IMG/VR virus record: IMGVR_UViG_3300045240_000178
Span: 1 to 53,592 of that record
DNA from: a virus
Direction: 5' to 3' (one strand)
DNA: 53,592 nucleotides
Positions 15,541 to 23,981 of this stretch are shown here, piece after piece. Position numbers and translations under genes: made by a program. The notes under the pieces were generated by a model that did no database searches, had not been told where the DNA came from, and was given only the letters and a program-made list of their open reading frames with translations. Numbering within the stretch: position 1 is the first letter of the stretch; each line of letters starts with the position of its first letter.

Positions 15541-17933
15541 GCCTTGTCCCCGGCAGCACCGCGTTAACGATCCCCCAGAAAGTGAGCGAGCATCCGTCGA
15601 TCCGCGACTTCGGCGCTGTGGGCGACGGCGTGACCGACGACGGCGCGGCGATCCAGGCAGCCATCAACTACGTGGCTGCCCATGGCCGCTATCTCGAAGT
15701 TCCCAGCGGCCGGTATCTACACAGCGCAACGTTGGACATTGGCGCCGGCCTCGTTATTTTCGGCCAGCACGGGGCCAACTTCATCGTCTATACCGGCAGT
15801 GGCACGGCCTGGAATATCCACGACTGCGGCTTCTCGATCGAGCGGATCATCTGCGAGTCCACGCTTGGCCCCTATATTCCTGCCTTTGTGGATAGCCACG
15901 GCGCGGCGAACCCCGGCAACCCGACCGGGGCCAAGATCTGTTTCAACCTCGATACCTGTAGCGAGTGGTTCATCAAGAAGGTCATCGTGGGCGAAGCTCC
16001 GATGAAAGCATTTGGGGAGGCGCTCCGTTTCAAGCAGACCGGGGCCGGTTCAGTAGATGACTTCACGAGCGGCTGGAATCCGATTGCGGTCAACCTCGTT
16101 TCCGGTGCCTACGGCAACGCCAGCAACACCATCAATAACCTGAACGCTTTTGCCTGCTCGATAGCAGCCGTGAAGATCAGGGACGTAGTTGACCTGAAGA
16201 TCAAGAACAGCTTTTTTGAAATCGCCGCCAACTCGATTCTGATGGACAACTCCGTTCCCAGCAGCACGGTCCTGTCTCTGAACCAGGTCATCATCGAGGA
16301 CTGCTACGGATTCCACGTCAACGAAACCTACATGCGGGATGTGCCGGCCGTCGGAGGTGGAACGACTCCCGTTTTTTATCCCAGCACGAGCACGTACATG
16401 TATCCGGACGGCACGCCCAACCAACGGTTCATGCGCCTGGTGGGTGGTTCGCTGGGCGACGGGATCATCCTCTCCCAGGTCAGCGTCAACCGTTGCCGCA
16501 TGAACGTTGCGGATCGGTATGCCGTCGAGATTCTCCAGTCCGGTTCTCCTATCCTGGTGGGCGAGATCGGATTCCGCGAGTGCGATGTGTTCGGCGCCAC
16601 GGTGGCAGCGATTCGCACTGACAGTGACCTCTGGCATGTGAGCGAAGAGGGAAACTACGCTTACCTTTTGCAGAACGACGCGACCAGCGCCCCCATGCCG
16701 TTCCTGACCGGCCCCGCCAGGCAGGTAGGGTATGAGTATTTCCGGCCGACCCGTAGCACCAGGATCCTGTCGGAGACGATCGATCTCGACGGCAACGGCG
16801 ACCACAGCCTGGTCCTGCGCGACAACCTGGCCGCGGCGGGGGCGAGAGCATTGTCCGTTCGCAAGCACCTCGACGGCACTTACTTCGAGGCATCCACCAT
16901 AGCCAGGGGCATCTGCGATGTTTCCGGCCTGACGGTCACCTCGACCAGCGGCGATCAGTTCGACGCCTCCATGCAGTTGGGCGATACGCTGGTCATCCTG
17001 GGCACGGGCTATCCCGTCGATCACTACAATGCCGGGACCGGCCAAATCGTGCTGGCGAGCGGTCCTGCCGGCGCTACGGGGCTGCCATGGACGTTCGCCA
17101 AGACCAGCTTCGGGTTCATGGGCCTGTTCCACACTACCGGCCACGTATTCGTCGGCGACCCGATAGGCCACGTGCCGAGCGATGGAGCCGAGGCCGTGCA
17201 GCTCCAGGGAACAGTTGGGGTGCGCGGTGATCTCGTAACGGACGGGGCCGCGGACGTGGGAGCGAACCTGCATGTTCACGGCGCAAGCACATTCGACAGC
17301 ACGATCACGGCGGCCGGCACCGCGAAAGTAGAAGGCGCTTCGGCGACGCTCACGCTCAGAGACACCAGCGCGGCCCTCGACCAGAAGACCTTTTCGCTCA
17401 GTTCGACGCTCGGCAGCCTGGTCTTCGTGCTGCTGAACGACGCACTGACGGCCGTTGTTCACGGGCTGCTGGGGTTATTTGCCAACGGGCACGTTCGTCT
17501 CGGAGACTCGGGCGCGGGCTTCCCGGTTGACTCCGGCCAGCCGGTCCAGCTCGTGGGCAACACCACCGTCTACGGCAATTTGAACATCACTGGGACTTTG
17601 ACCGGCGGCGGCGGCGGCGCGGTCACCAGCGTCAATGGCCACACCGGCGTCGTCACGGTCACCGCTTCGGACGTCGGGCTGGGGAGCGTTGCGAACGCGC
17701 TGCAGCTCCAGGCGGCGAACAACCTTTCGGACCTCGGCAGCGCCTCGACCGCACGCACTAATCTGGGGGTGGTAACTCCGCTGGTCCCACAGATCTATGT
17801 GGGCGGCGTGTTCTTCACCAATCTCTCCGGCACGGATGTGATTCCGCTCGCAAAACTGACCACCGGAGGCGCACAAGGCTTTCTGGGCATCAACGATAGA
17901 GCTCAGATCATCAGCTACCAGAAGCCGACCTGA
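15537..17933 (+). CDS. tail spike with pectate-lyase-type beta-helix, 798 aa
   Basis: The ATG overlaps the hub stop (ATGA). An in-frame upstream start at 15480 would overlap the hub and is rejected. Residues 15-60 contain the Pectate_lyase_3 entry motif (SIRDFGAVGDGVTDDGAAIQ and a following VPSGRY), so a right-handed beta-helix follows. The C-terminal ~120 residues have a fibre-type module (VTSVNGHTGVVTVTASDVGL, NNLSDLGSASTARTNLGV). It is a probable receptor-binding or polysaccharide-degrading spike. The catalytic residues cannot be named from sequence alone. Confidence 0.8.
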   Translation: MSLVPGSTALTIPQKVSEHPSIRDFGAVGDGVTDDGAAIQAAINYVAAHGRYLEVPSGRYLHSATLDIGAGLVIFGQHGANFIVYTGSGTAWNIHDCGFSIERIICESTLGPYIPAFVDSHGAANPGNPTGAKICFNLDTCSEWFIKKVIVGEAPMKAFGEALRFKQTGAGSVDDFTSGWNPIAVNLVSGAYGNASNTINNLNAFACSIAAVKIRDVVDLKIKNSFFEIAANSILMDNSVPSSTVLSLNQVIIEDCYGFHVNETYMRDVPAVGGGTTPVFYPSTSTYMYPDGTPNQRFMRLVGGSLGDGIILSQVSVNRCRMNVADRYAVEILQSGSPILVGEIGFRECDVFGATVAAIRTDSDLWHVSEEGNYAYLLQNDATSAPMPFLTGPARQVGYEYFRPTRSTRILSETIDLDGNGDHSLVLRDNLAAAGARALSVRKHLDGTYFEASTIARGICDVSGLTVTSTSGDQFDASMQLGDTLVILGTGYPVDHYNAGTGQIVLASGPAGATGLPWTFAKTSFGFMGLFHTTGHVFVGDPIGHVPSDGAEAVQLQGTVGVRGDLVTDGAADVGANLHVHGASTFDSTITAAGTAKVEGASATLTLRDTSAALDQKTFSLSSTLGSLVFVLLNDALTAVVHGLLGLFANGHVRLGDSGAGFPVDSGQPVQLVGNTTVYGNLNITGTLTGGGGGAVTSVNGHTGVVTVTASDVGLGSVANALQLQAANNLSDLGSASTARTNLGVVTPLVPQIYVGGVFFTNLSGTDVIPLAKLTTGGAQGFLGINDRAQIISYQKPT

Positions 17934-17952
17934 AAACTTTATGAGGAATTTT

Positions 17953-19584
17953 ATGCTGAACAATTTCCGCCTTCTCGCGCCCCTCCTGCTGCTGACGGCA
18001 GGCGCTCTCCCGGGGCAGGAAACCATGGACCGCTCGAACGCGGAGAAGACCATTCCGTGGAAGCTCCGCGCTCTCGAACCAGGGCACTGCGCGATCGCCG
18101 AGGTCTACTGGAACACCGTCTCGAATAAACTGCGGCGCTGCATCGCGCCGAACGTCTGGGCGGACGTGGTGACGGCGGATGCATCAGGGAACGTAGTGGT
18201 CGGGGGAACGGTGCTTCCAGCATCGCTTCCCGTCAGCGTGCTCGCCTATGGCGCGATTGGCAATGGCGTCGCCAACGACACGGCGGGGATCGCGGCTGCT
18301 TGCGCGGCGGCCAAGGCTGCGAACAAGGGCCTCTACTTACCCGCTGGCACCTATCTGACCGACCCGATCACCTGCATGACGCAAGCGGGGATGACGCTAT
18401 CCGGCGAGGGGTGGGGATCAATCCTTAAGAGCAGAACGGGCGCTACGGTCATCGAAATCACGGCGGCGAGCCCGACCGATATCACGTTTCGGAATTTCGC
18501 CATCGACGGCAATGCGGGAGCGAGCGGGCATGGCATCTACGTGCACGACAACAGCATTCAGCCGTGGGGCCTCAGTATCGATAACGTCAAGATCTCGAAC
18601 GTGGGCGGACGTTGCGTCTTCATGACGCTGGATTACCAGACGCGCCTCACTGACGTGAGTTGCCAGAGCAATGGCGGCAATGGCATCGAACTGGATAATC
18701 GCGTGGCGGATGTGTTGACCCGCGTGTACGTGCATGGCGTCGGGGCGGGCAAGGCGGGGTTTGTGTTCTATAGCGGCACGCCCGCGCTCATCGCGTGCAA
18801 TGGTCTGGACTCCGTTACGGGCGCGAATTCGGATTGGGGGGTGTTCGGTCAAACCGTGGCGGAAGACGGAGTGCTCAACATCAGCCGCCCGGTATTCATC
18901 GGCTCCAACATCGAACACTTTGGACGCTACGGAATCCGCTTCAAGCAGTCGTCAATGGGCAGTTTTCTCGGCACTTCTTTTAACGTGGATCAGCCGGGCG
19001 TGCAGGCGATCCGATACGAATCGCCCGACGATAGCAGCTATCGGGTGGGAATATTCGACGGCAGTTCGTACATCAACTGCAACACGGGCTGCACGTACGC
19101 CAACAGCGTATCGATCCACGCATCGAGGCTCACTGCCCCGCTCGTGTTTGAGAATGGGACTGACGTGCCGTCGGTGTATGTCGAGGACGTTCCCTATACG
19201 ATTCCTGCTATGCAAAGCGGCTGGAAACAGGCGGCGTACGGCATTTTCAGCCCGTGGTGGTCCCTCGCGTACGTTACCCGCTTACAGACCACTCGTGCGC
19301 TGTCCGACGTCAAGGTGGTCACGTTCTCAGCCACGCCAACCTTCGATCTCTCGCTAGGCGATACGCAGAAGATGACATTGACCGCCAACGTCACGTCGGA
19401 ATCGTTCACCAACAAGGTGGACGGGCAAACCGTCAAAATTTTACTTTGCCAGGATTCAACCGGGAGCCGGACAGTCGTTTGGAGTTCCACGGTTCAAGGC
19501 ACACCGAAAACATTGATCTCGACGGCGAACGCCTGCACCCCGTTTCAGTTCTACGGCGATGGCACTTGGCTCTGGTCGTATTAG
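17953..19584 (+). CDS. second pectate-lyase-fold spike with N-terminal signal peptide
   Basis: ATG 17953 is chosen because TGAGGAATTTT precedes it; ATG 17941 lies inside that ribosome site. The N-terminus is a Sec-type signal: NNFR, then LLAPLLLLTAGALPGQ. A domain with two Cys follows (ALEPGHCAIAEVYWNT..LRRC). Next comes the beta-helix entry VLAYGAIGNGVANDTAGI, and a C-terminal beta module (TFDLSLGDTQKMTLTANVTS) seen in phage and exported proteins. A signal peptide on a phage spike is unusual; it may be secreted as a free enzyme during infection or lysogeny. Confidence 0.75.
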   Translation: MLNNFRLLAPLLLLTAGALPGQETMDRSNAEKTIPWKLRALEPGHCAIAEVYWNTVSNKLRRCIAPNVWADVVTADASGNVVVGGTVLPASLPVSVLAYGAIGNGVANDTAGIAAACAAAKAANKGLYLPAGTYLTDPITCMTQAGMTLSGEGWGSILKSRTGATVIEITAASPTDITFRNFAIDGNAGASGHGIYVHDNSIQPWGLSIDNVKISNVGGRCVFMTLDYQTRLTDVSCQSNGGNGIELDNRVADVLTRVYVHGVGAGKAGFVFYSGTPALIACNGLDSVTGANSDWGVFGQTVAEDGVLNISRPVFIGSNIEHFGRYGIRFKQSSMGSFLGTSFNVDQPGVQAIRYESPDDSSYRVGIFDGSSYINCNTGCTYANSVSIHASRLTAPLVFENGTDVPSVYVEDVPYTIPAMQSGWKQAAYGIFSPWWSLAYVTRLQTTRALSDVKVVTFSATPTFDLSLGDTQKMTLTANVTSESFTNKVDGQTVKILLCQDSTGSRTVVWSSTVQGTPKTLISTANACTPFQFYGDGTWLWSY

Positions 19585-19631
19585 GGAACCAGCGCACGCT
19601 TGAACGATGCCTGAGACAAAGGAGAAAACTG

Positions 19632-19727
19632 ATGGGAATCTTTTCTGACTACGGCCCGCCGGTGGTGGTGAAACCCGCCCGGCGCAAGCACAATCGCAAA
19701 GGGTCGAAACGCGACCCGCGGCGCTGA
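19632..19727 (+). CDS. tiny basic protein, 31 aa
   Basis: ATG 19632 is preceded by AAAGGAGAAAACTG, a strong ribosome site. The product starts MGIFSDYGPPVVV and ends in a basic run (RRKHNRKGSKRDPRR). Too short for usual gene calls. The ribosome site and the tight spacing to the next gene support translation. It may bind nucleic acid; unproven. Confidence 0.5.
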   Translation: MGIFSDYGPPVVVKPARRKHNRKGSKRDPRR

Positions 19728-19728
19728 G

Positions 19729-19884
19729 ATGATCGAAACTATTTACGTTGTGTGGCTGGTTTTCTGCCTATGGGCGGGCAAGGCGGATTCCCGCAATCTA
19801 GTACCGGTGGCGATTCTAATCTTTGTCTCTCCGGCCTTCTTTGCCTCTCACAGCAACCTGCCTGAAAAAAAAGGGGCAGAGTGA
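19729..19884 (+). CDS. small two-span membrane protein, 51 aa (possible holin-like)
   Basis: It begins one base after the previous stop. Two hydrophobic segments (about residues 5-17 and 24-41) flank a short charged turn (AGKADSRN), ending in a charged tail (LPEKKGAE). The size and topology would suit a small holin, but the lysozyme is far away at 46 kb, so this is only a possibility. Its TGA overlaps the next GTG. Confidence 0.5.
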   Translation: MIETIYVVWLVFCLWAGKADSRNLVPVAILIFVSPAFFASHSNLPEKKGAE

Positions 19885-20057
19885 AGACGTTCGTGTTCCA
19901 ACTTGAAGTCGAGATGGCTGATGACGAGGACGTGCAGCGCGCCGTCCATCAGGCATTGCGGGCGGCAGCAGACAATCTTCGAGAACTACGAAAGCCCGGC
20001 GAAGATCCGCCATTTCGTTTGACGGTGATCCCACTGGGATTGAAGCCGCCGTGTTAG
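19881..20057 (+). CDS. small hypothetical protein, 58 aa
   Basis: GTG 19881 overlaps the preceding stop (GTGA). The product has an N-terminal strand (KTFVFQLEVEMAD), a helix (VQRAVHQALRAAADNLRELR) and a final strand (RLTVIPLGL), a simple beta-alpha-beta layout. No family recognised. The end overlaps the start of the next gene by seven bases. Confidence 0.55.
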   Translation: MKTFVFQLEVEMADDEDVQRAVHQALRAAADNLRELRKPGEDPPFRLTVIPLGLKPPC

Positions 20058-20317
20058 ACGTAGAGGCAAGCCCGATGCCTGAAAATCAATGCCCACAATG
20101 CGCGAAACTCCGGGCCGAACTCGCAGAGCAGCTCGCTCAGTTCGACGGGTCGTGGCGCGAGCTGCTGGCGGAGCGCGATGCGCTCAGGGCCTCGGTGGAC
20201 GCGTTCCAGGAGGAGGCGGACCGGCGCGGCGGCTGGCGCGCGTGGCTGCCGTGGCTGATCGCCGCGGCGCTGTTCGGGGTGGGCCTGTGGCTGTGGGTCA
20301 TGCCGCGCGGCCAGTAA
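20051..20317 (+). CDS. CxxC coiled-coil protein with C-terminal membrane anchor, 88 aa
   Basis: GTG 20051, or ATG 20075 if the first eight residues are not used. Order of parts: a CPQC motif, a coiled-coil helix (residues ~17-58, LRAELAEQLAQFDGSWRELL and onward), then one membrane segment (LPWLIAAALFGVGLWLWVM). A tail-anchored protein of this size at the end of the tail cluster could act in lysis or superinfection control; not proven. Confidence 0.6.
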   Translation: MLDVEASPMPENQCPQCAKLRAELAEQLAQFDGSWRELLAERDALRASVDAFQEEADRRGGWRAWLPWLIAAALFGVGLWLWVMPRGQ

Positions 20318-20542
20318 TTAGCGCCGGTGTGGCCGATAAGGGGTTTGTGTCTGTATCGTCCCCTATCCGCGGCGCCGGCCGCCGGCCCTCTTCGGTGGTT
20401 GACACCCGCATCGTCTATCATGACGGAGATCGGTGGCTTCTTCCGCAGGACGGGCAATGTGGTGGTTCCACTAACCGTGAGACAGATCCTCGACGATCAA
20501 CTTGCCCAACGGCTGGCGTGATGGTCTTCGGGGCTATCGGAC
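20318..20542. other. convergent intergenic region
   Basis: It separates the end of the rightward virion genes from the leftward integrase block. GATAAGGGG (20336-20344) and CCCCTATC could form an imperfect hairpin, and a GC-rich patch (GGCGCCGGCCGCCGGCC) follows. No T-run is visible, so I do not call a terminator. A short frame from GTG 20327 (64 aa) has no recognisable content. Confidence 0.4.
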
Positions 20543-21178
20543 TTACGCGCGCACGAGTTCCCGGAGGAGGGTATTGCTTCCACGAAATGCAGGCTGATCC
20601 AGAGATAGCGGCCCGAACTTTACCGGGAACCGTCTGCGCACGGCGCGTATGAATCGGGGTACGGCGCCGTCAATCTTCTCTAAATCAACCGTTCCATCGA
20701 GGATGGCTACGGCGAGATCCTGGCAGACTTCGGCTCTGACGGATTCACCCAGGCACTTGGGAACTGCTTGATTGATAGCAAGTAGAAGATCAAGGCCGTC
20801 GTGGCAATCGTTCGGGCCGACATAGGGATACTGGAGTGCAGTGCTTGGCGGTCTCGGTCCTCGTCTTCGCGGTCGTTGCTTGTGTGGCCGCCCATAATAG
20901 TGCTGGTAGTAGTAGTCAAGAGACCATGAGTTCAGCTTCGCCCGGTGTTTCGGGCAGAGCAAAATGTCCCCGCCTCCAGAACCCGGAGCCGAGCAGAAAA
21001 GGCAAAGCCCAGCAGCCTTCTGCCGCACCTTGATGCGCAAGTACCTCTCGCAAGACGCGACCCGTTTCTTTTCACGGTGGTACCGACAAACGACAAAGTT
21101 CTCCTGAACAGGAGACGGGCAATATAGGCAGAGACCACGGCTTCTGTTCTTTTCCCGGTGCTTCTGTACTGCATTCAT
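20543..21178 (-). CDS. double zinc-knuckle protein, 211 aa
   Basis: Two repeated Cys/His modules occupy residues ~14-85: GLCLYCPSPVQENFVVCRYH and GLCLFCSAPG...LLCPKH, each of the form C-x2-C...C-x2-H. A Tyr-rich stretch (WSLDYYYQHYYGRPH) and an Arg/Pro-rich linker follow, then a helical C-terminal domain. It is probably a DNA- or RNA-binding regulator. It is the gene downstream of the integrase, 55 bases away. Confidence 0.65.
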   Translation of the reverse strand: MNAVQKHREKNRSRGLCLYCPSPVQENFVVCRYHREKKRVASCERYLRIKVRQKAAGLCLFCSAPGSGGGDILLCPKHRAKLNSWSLDYYYQHYYGRPHKQRPRRRGPRPPSTALQYPYVGPNDCHDGLDLLLAINQAVPKCLGESVRAEVCQDLAVAILDGTVDLEKIDGAVPRFIRAVRRRFPVKFGPLSLDQPAFRGSNTLLRELVRA

Positions 21179-21208
21179 ACGCGAGACGTTCCACGGCCAG
21201 CGAGGATC

Positions 21209-21223
21209 GGGGCGAAGCGCCCC
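21209..21223. promoter_or_regulatory. GC hairpin between integrase and zinc-knuckle gene
   Basis: GGGGCG and CGCCCC (21209-21214 and 21218-21223) form a 6-bp stem around AAG. It lies just past the integrase stop on the transcribed (minus) strand. No T-run follows in that direction, so it may be a weak terminator or part of an attachment or processing site. Confidence 0.4.
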
Positions 21224-21233
21224 ACTACTACTT

Positions 21234-22094
21234 TTACAGATAGGACGGCGCGCAGAGCTGGTACTCCGTGCGGGCGCGTTTGAATTCGTGGCGCAGGTAC
21301 AGCATCGTGGTTTCGATGTAGGCGTGCCCGAGTTGCTTCTGAATGCTCACCAGGTGCGCGCCGCGGTTGAGCAGATTCATGGCGAGCGAGTGCCTGAACA
21401 AGTGCGGATGCACCCGCCTGTCCAGGCCCGCGTTGCGGGCGGCGACCCGCACGATCTTCCGTACGTCCTGGGTCTGCAGCTTTTTGCCGTGGCGGACGGT
21501 GACGAACGCGAACTCGCCCGGCGCCGCGTTCCGCTCGCGCAGATAACGGGCCACGATGTCGGCGCAGGGACCGGGGATCGAGGCGACGTACGCGTGTTGG
21601 CCTTTGCCCTTGCGGACCTTGATCTGCCCGTCTCCCAGATCGATGTCGCCGATGGTGAGATCGCAGATCTCCGCATTGCGGATGCCGGCGAAGGCGAGAA
21701 CGCACAGCAGCGCCTTGGCGCGGATCTTCTTTACGCTGGCCAGCAGGACGGAGATTTCCGCTTCACTGAGCGTGTTTTCCAACAGCGGCGCCGGTTTGGT
21801 GGGGCGCGGGAAACGGACGGTGATCCCGCGGAACTCCTGATAGCGCTCGATGGCACTCAAGGTGTTGCGGATGTGCCAGTAGGATTTCGCGGATCCGCGC
21901 ACCTGGCCAAGATACGTGTCGAGGGCGCTGTCGTCAGGCAGCGTGCCTGCCTGCGCCATCATGCGGCGGACGGCGCCGGCTTGGAGATTGACGGAGCCGG
22001 CGCTGAGGCCTTTTCGCACGAACAGCCAGTTGCGAAAGCGCGTGAGGGCTTTCGCGGATTCGTCTTCGGGTAGGAGTGCGGGGGCGGGTGCCAT
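21234..22094 (-). CDS. int: tyrosine recombinase / phage integrase, 286 aa
   Basis: XerC/D-size tyrosine recombinase. The N-terminal SAM-like domain spans residues ~10-95. The catalytic residues can be followed: R139 (FAGIRNAE), a basic Lys loop near 161-164 (RKGKGQ), H231 and R234 (HPHLFRH), H257 (LGHA) and Y266 (TTMLYLRH). It is complete and should catalyse integration and excision. It lies at the junction of the virion and early halves; no attP core could be identified by eye. The next leftward gene encodes the zinc-knuckle protein. Confidence 0.9.
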   Translation of the reverse strand: MAPAPALLPEDESAKALTRFRNWLFVRKGLSAGSVNLQAGAVRRMMAQAGTLPDDSALDTYLGQVRGSAKSYWHIRNTLSAIERYQEFRGITVRFPRPTKPAPLLENTLSEAEISVLLASVKKIRAKALLCVLAFAGIRNAEICDLTIGDIDLGDGQIKVRKGKGQHAYVASIPGPCADIVARYLRERNAAPGEFAFVTVRHGKKLQTQDVRKIVRVAARNAGLDRRVHPHLFRHSLAMNLLNRGAHLVSIQKQLGHAYIETTMLYLRHEFKRARTEYQLCAPSYL

Positions 22095-22096
22095 TC

Positions 22097-22429
22097 TTAC
22101 AACACCTCCGCTGCGCCGCCGAATACGAACAGTCTCATCGCTTCGAGGGCCACCAGCGCGTTATCGTCGTCAATCGCGCCCAGGTCCGACCAAAGAGCAA
22201 CCTTGTAGTCTGGGTTGAACAGTGACGCCGCCAGCCTCAGCATGCGCAGTTCGCCTCCGGACCACGGCCCTGCCAGGATCGCATCGAACATGATGGAGCG
22301 CCGCTCCAGATAGACGTGAGACCAGACGCCGCCGGCATCCTCGAATAGCGGGCTCGTCAGAATGTGAAGCGCCGCGCGCCAGCCGGGATCACTCAGCAAC
22401 CGGGCAGGGATCTCTCGTTTCGTCGTCAT
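22097..22429 (-). CDS. hypothetical protein, 110 aa
   Basis: ATG 22429 has a clear GGAGG ribosome site 8 bases upstream. The mostly helical protein contains LEAMRLFVFGGAAEVL at its end and several Trp/Leu-rich segments. No family recognised. It sits between the integrase and the RecB/Cas4-like nuclease and ends two bases before the integrase start, so they are probably co-transcribed. Confidence 0.65.
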   Translation of the reverse strand: MTTKREIPARLLSDPGWRAALHILTSPLFEDAGGVWSHVYLERRSIMFDAILAGPWSGGELRMLRLAASLFNPDYKVALWSDLGAIDDDNALVALEAMRLFVFGGAAEVL

Positions 22430-22477
22430 CTATTTATCCTCCAGAATCGTCCGCCTGATGATCTTCTCGATTGTCAT
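22430..22477 (-). CDS. 15-aa leader-like mini-ORF
   Basis: ATG 22477 overlaps the nuclease stop (ATGA) and the frame ends with TAG exactly before the ATG of the 110-aa gene. The peptide reads MTIEKIIRRTILEDK. It fills the gap precisely and contains the ribosome site of the next gene, so it may serve only to couple translation. Confidence 0.35.
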   Translation of the reverse strand: MTIEKIIRRTILEDK

Positions 22478-23262
22478 TCGGCCACCGTCCCGCCGAAGTC
22501 GCGCTGGCAGTTTCTCCAGGCGCCGCAGTATTTCCTGCTGCACATGTAATGAGAACGATTGGGCAGCCACACGCCGGCACGGATGCTCTGCTGCACCAAC
22601 GGGTACATCTTTGTGGTGGCGTCAACATGCGCGGTGTCGGCCGAGCAACTGATCTGAATGAGTTGCGGGGCCTTTGTCTTCACCAGGGTGTCGAGCCGCG
22701 CTTCGCCGGAGGCGCCATCGCAGAGCTGGGTGTAGGTGGCGAGCTGAAACGCATAGTCGCTTGAAATCTCGCTGGGCTTCTTGGCGGCCGTCTTCAGATC
22801 GATGATCCGCCCCTCGACGTCCAGAAGATCGATGTATCCCTGCACCAGCACGCCGCCGATCCGTCCGGAGACGTGCAACTCCACCGCGGCCGGTTGGATC
22901 GCAGGACAGGCCTCGTCGAGATACTTCAACGTCAGAGCGAGCCCTTGCGCCTTCAAAGTGGACGGGTCTTCATCGTCGCGGAACTCTGTCACCTTGGCCT
23001 TCTCGGTCCAGACGCTGTTATAGATGGCGCTCACGCCGGCGATATCGAGATCCTCGAATGTTTCCATCTTCTGGGCGAAGTTCTCAGTGATCGCGGAGTG
23101 GACGGCGGATCCGAGAGTCAGGGCTCCCGTGGGCGGATCTTCGATCTTCGCCACCTTGCGGTAGAAATATTTGGCGGAGCAGCCGAGGTATTGGCTGGCG
23201 CTGCTGGGGGAGAGGATATCCCCCGGCGCGTCGTAGAGGAGTGCGGCCGTGCGGGCGCTCAT
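22474..23262 (-). CDS. RecB/Cas4-like PD-(D/E)XK nuclease with four-Cys cluster, 262 aa
   Basis: ATG 23262 overlaps the preceding stop (ATGA), so the longer frame from 23355 is rejected. Motifs: GSAVH (H55), GYIDLL (D145), IIDLKT (D155, K157) and QLATYTQL (Q173, Y177). These are the nuclease motifs of the RecB/AddB/Cas4 family. C28 together with C241, C246 and C252 matches the split four-Cys iron-sulfur pattern of AddB and Cas4. It may process DNA ends in recombination or replication, probably with the product of the gene directly upstream. Confidence 0.8.
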   Translation of the reverse strand: MSARTAALLYDAPGDILSPSSASQYLGCSAKYFYRKVAKIEDPPTGALTLGSAVHSAITENFAQKMETFEDLDIAGVSAIYNSVWTEKAKVTEFRDDEDPSTLKAQGLALTLKYLDEACPAIQPAAVELHVSGRIGGVLVQGYIDLLDVEGRIIDLKTAAKKPSEISSDYAFQLATYTQLCDGASGEARLDTLVKTKAPQLIQISCSADTAHVDATTKMYPLVQQSIRAGVWLPNRSHYMCSRKYCGAWRNCQRDFGGTVAE

Positions 23263-23981
23263 TTCGCGCCCCGCTGCCAACAGGACAGGAAGCCATCGCG
23301 CGCGGCCTGGATCAGCAGAGTGGAAACGGCATCCTGTTTCGCGGCATCGCTCCACTGCTCGCCGGCGGCCTTCAGTCCGTCCACGACGATCTGGAGCAGC
23401 TCGCGAAAGGCGACGTCGTAGGGAATCTTCACTTGCGGCGACGGGATGCCGGCGGCCTCGTACGGCCTGGCGCCGTTGCCATTGAGGGGCTTGCTACCAT
23501 TGCCGTTGTTGTAGGGCGGCTGTGCTGTTACCGGTGCGGCTACAACCGGGGCGGGCGCTGATACGTTCGCTCCGGCCTGTTTCGCGCGTTCGATCTCGGC
23601 GAGCGATGCCCTCAGTTTCTGTTCGAGGTCGCTATCGGGAATGCCGGTCGCCTGCGCCGCGGCAGACGGCGGGGGAGGGGGAGGGGGCGGCGGCGCCTCC
23701 TGGTCGCCCACCGGCCACACGTCCCAAATGGGCGAATCGGTCTTCTTGCCGGTCCAGCGCTTGCAGATCCAGAACGGCTCGCCGCGGCGCGGACCAAGCA
23801 TGTTGATCTTGGCGGCGACGTCCATGTCCAGGTAAAGGCAGGACTCCGGGGGCGTTTGCAGCGAATAGTACATCTGGTCGGCGAATCGCCCCTCGACCTG
23901 TTTTCCGTCCGGATAGCGAAGGCTGATCTGGATAGGAACGTTGGGAGTGACGGTGAGCTTCTGTGCCGGCATTTTAGACAT
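23259..23981 (-). CDS. nuclease-linked protein with Pro-rich linker, 240 aa
   Basis: ATG 23981 (alternative 23972) overlaps the upstream gene's stop by eight bases. The N-terminal ~95 residues form a beta-rich domain (VPIQISLRYPDGKQVEGRFA ... EPFWICKRW). A ten-proline run and an Asn/Gly-rich linker (NNGNGSKPLNGNG) follow, then a helical C-terminus (~60 aa). This two-domain, linker-joined layout and the ATGA coupling to a RecB/Cas4-like nuclease suggest a DNA-binding partner. It is not a recognisable SSB, so the function is inferred. Confidence 0.6.
   Translation of the reverse strand: MSKMPAQKLTVTPNVPIQISLRYPDGKQVEGRFADQMYYSLQTPPESCLYLDMDVAAKINMLGPRRGEPFWICKRWTGKKTDSPIWDVWPVGDQEAPPPPPPPPPSAAAQATGIPDSDLEQKLRASLAEIERAKQAGANVSAPAPVVAAPVTAQPPYNNGNGSKPLNGNGARPYEAAGIPSPQVKIPYDVAFRELLQIVVDGLKAAGEQWSDAAKQDAVSTLLIQAARDGFLSCWQRGAK

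Noticed and set aside
16050-17462. 470-aa minus-strand frame inside the first spike gene
   Set aside because: Shadow of the spike; Arg/Val/Ala composition of antisense GC-rich frames and no domain.
20327-20521. 64-aa GTG frame in the convergent gap
   Set aside because: No ribosome site or family; noted only inside the intergenic entry.
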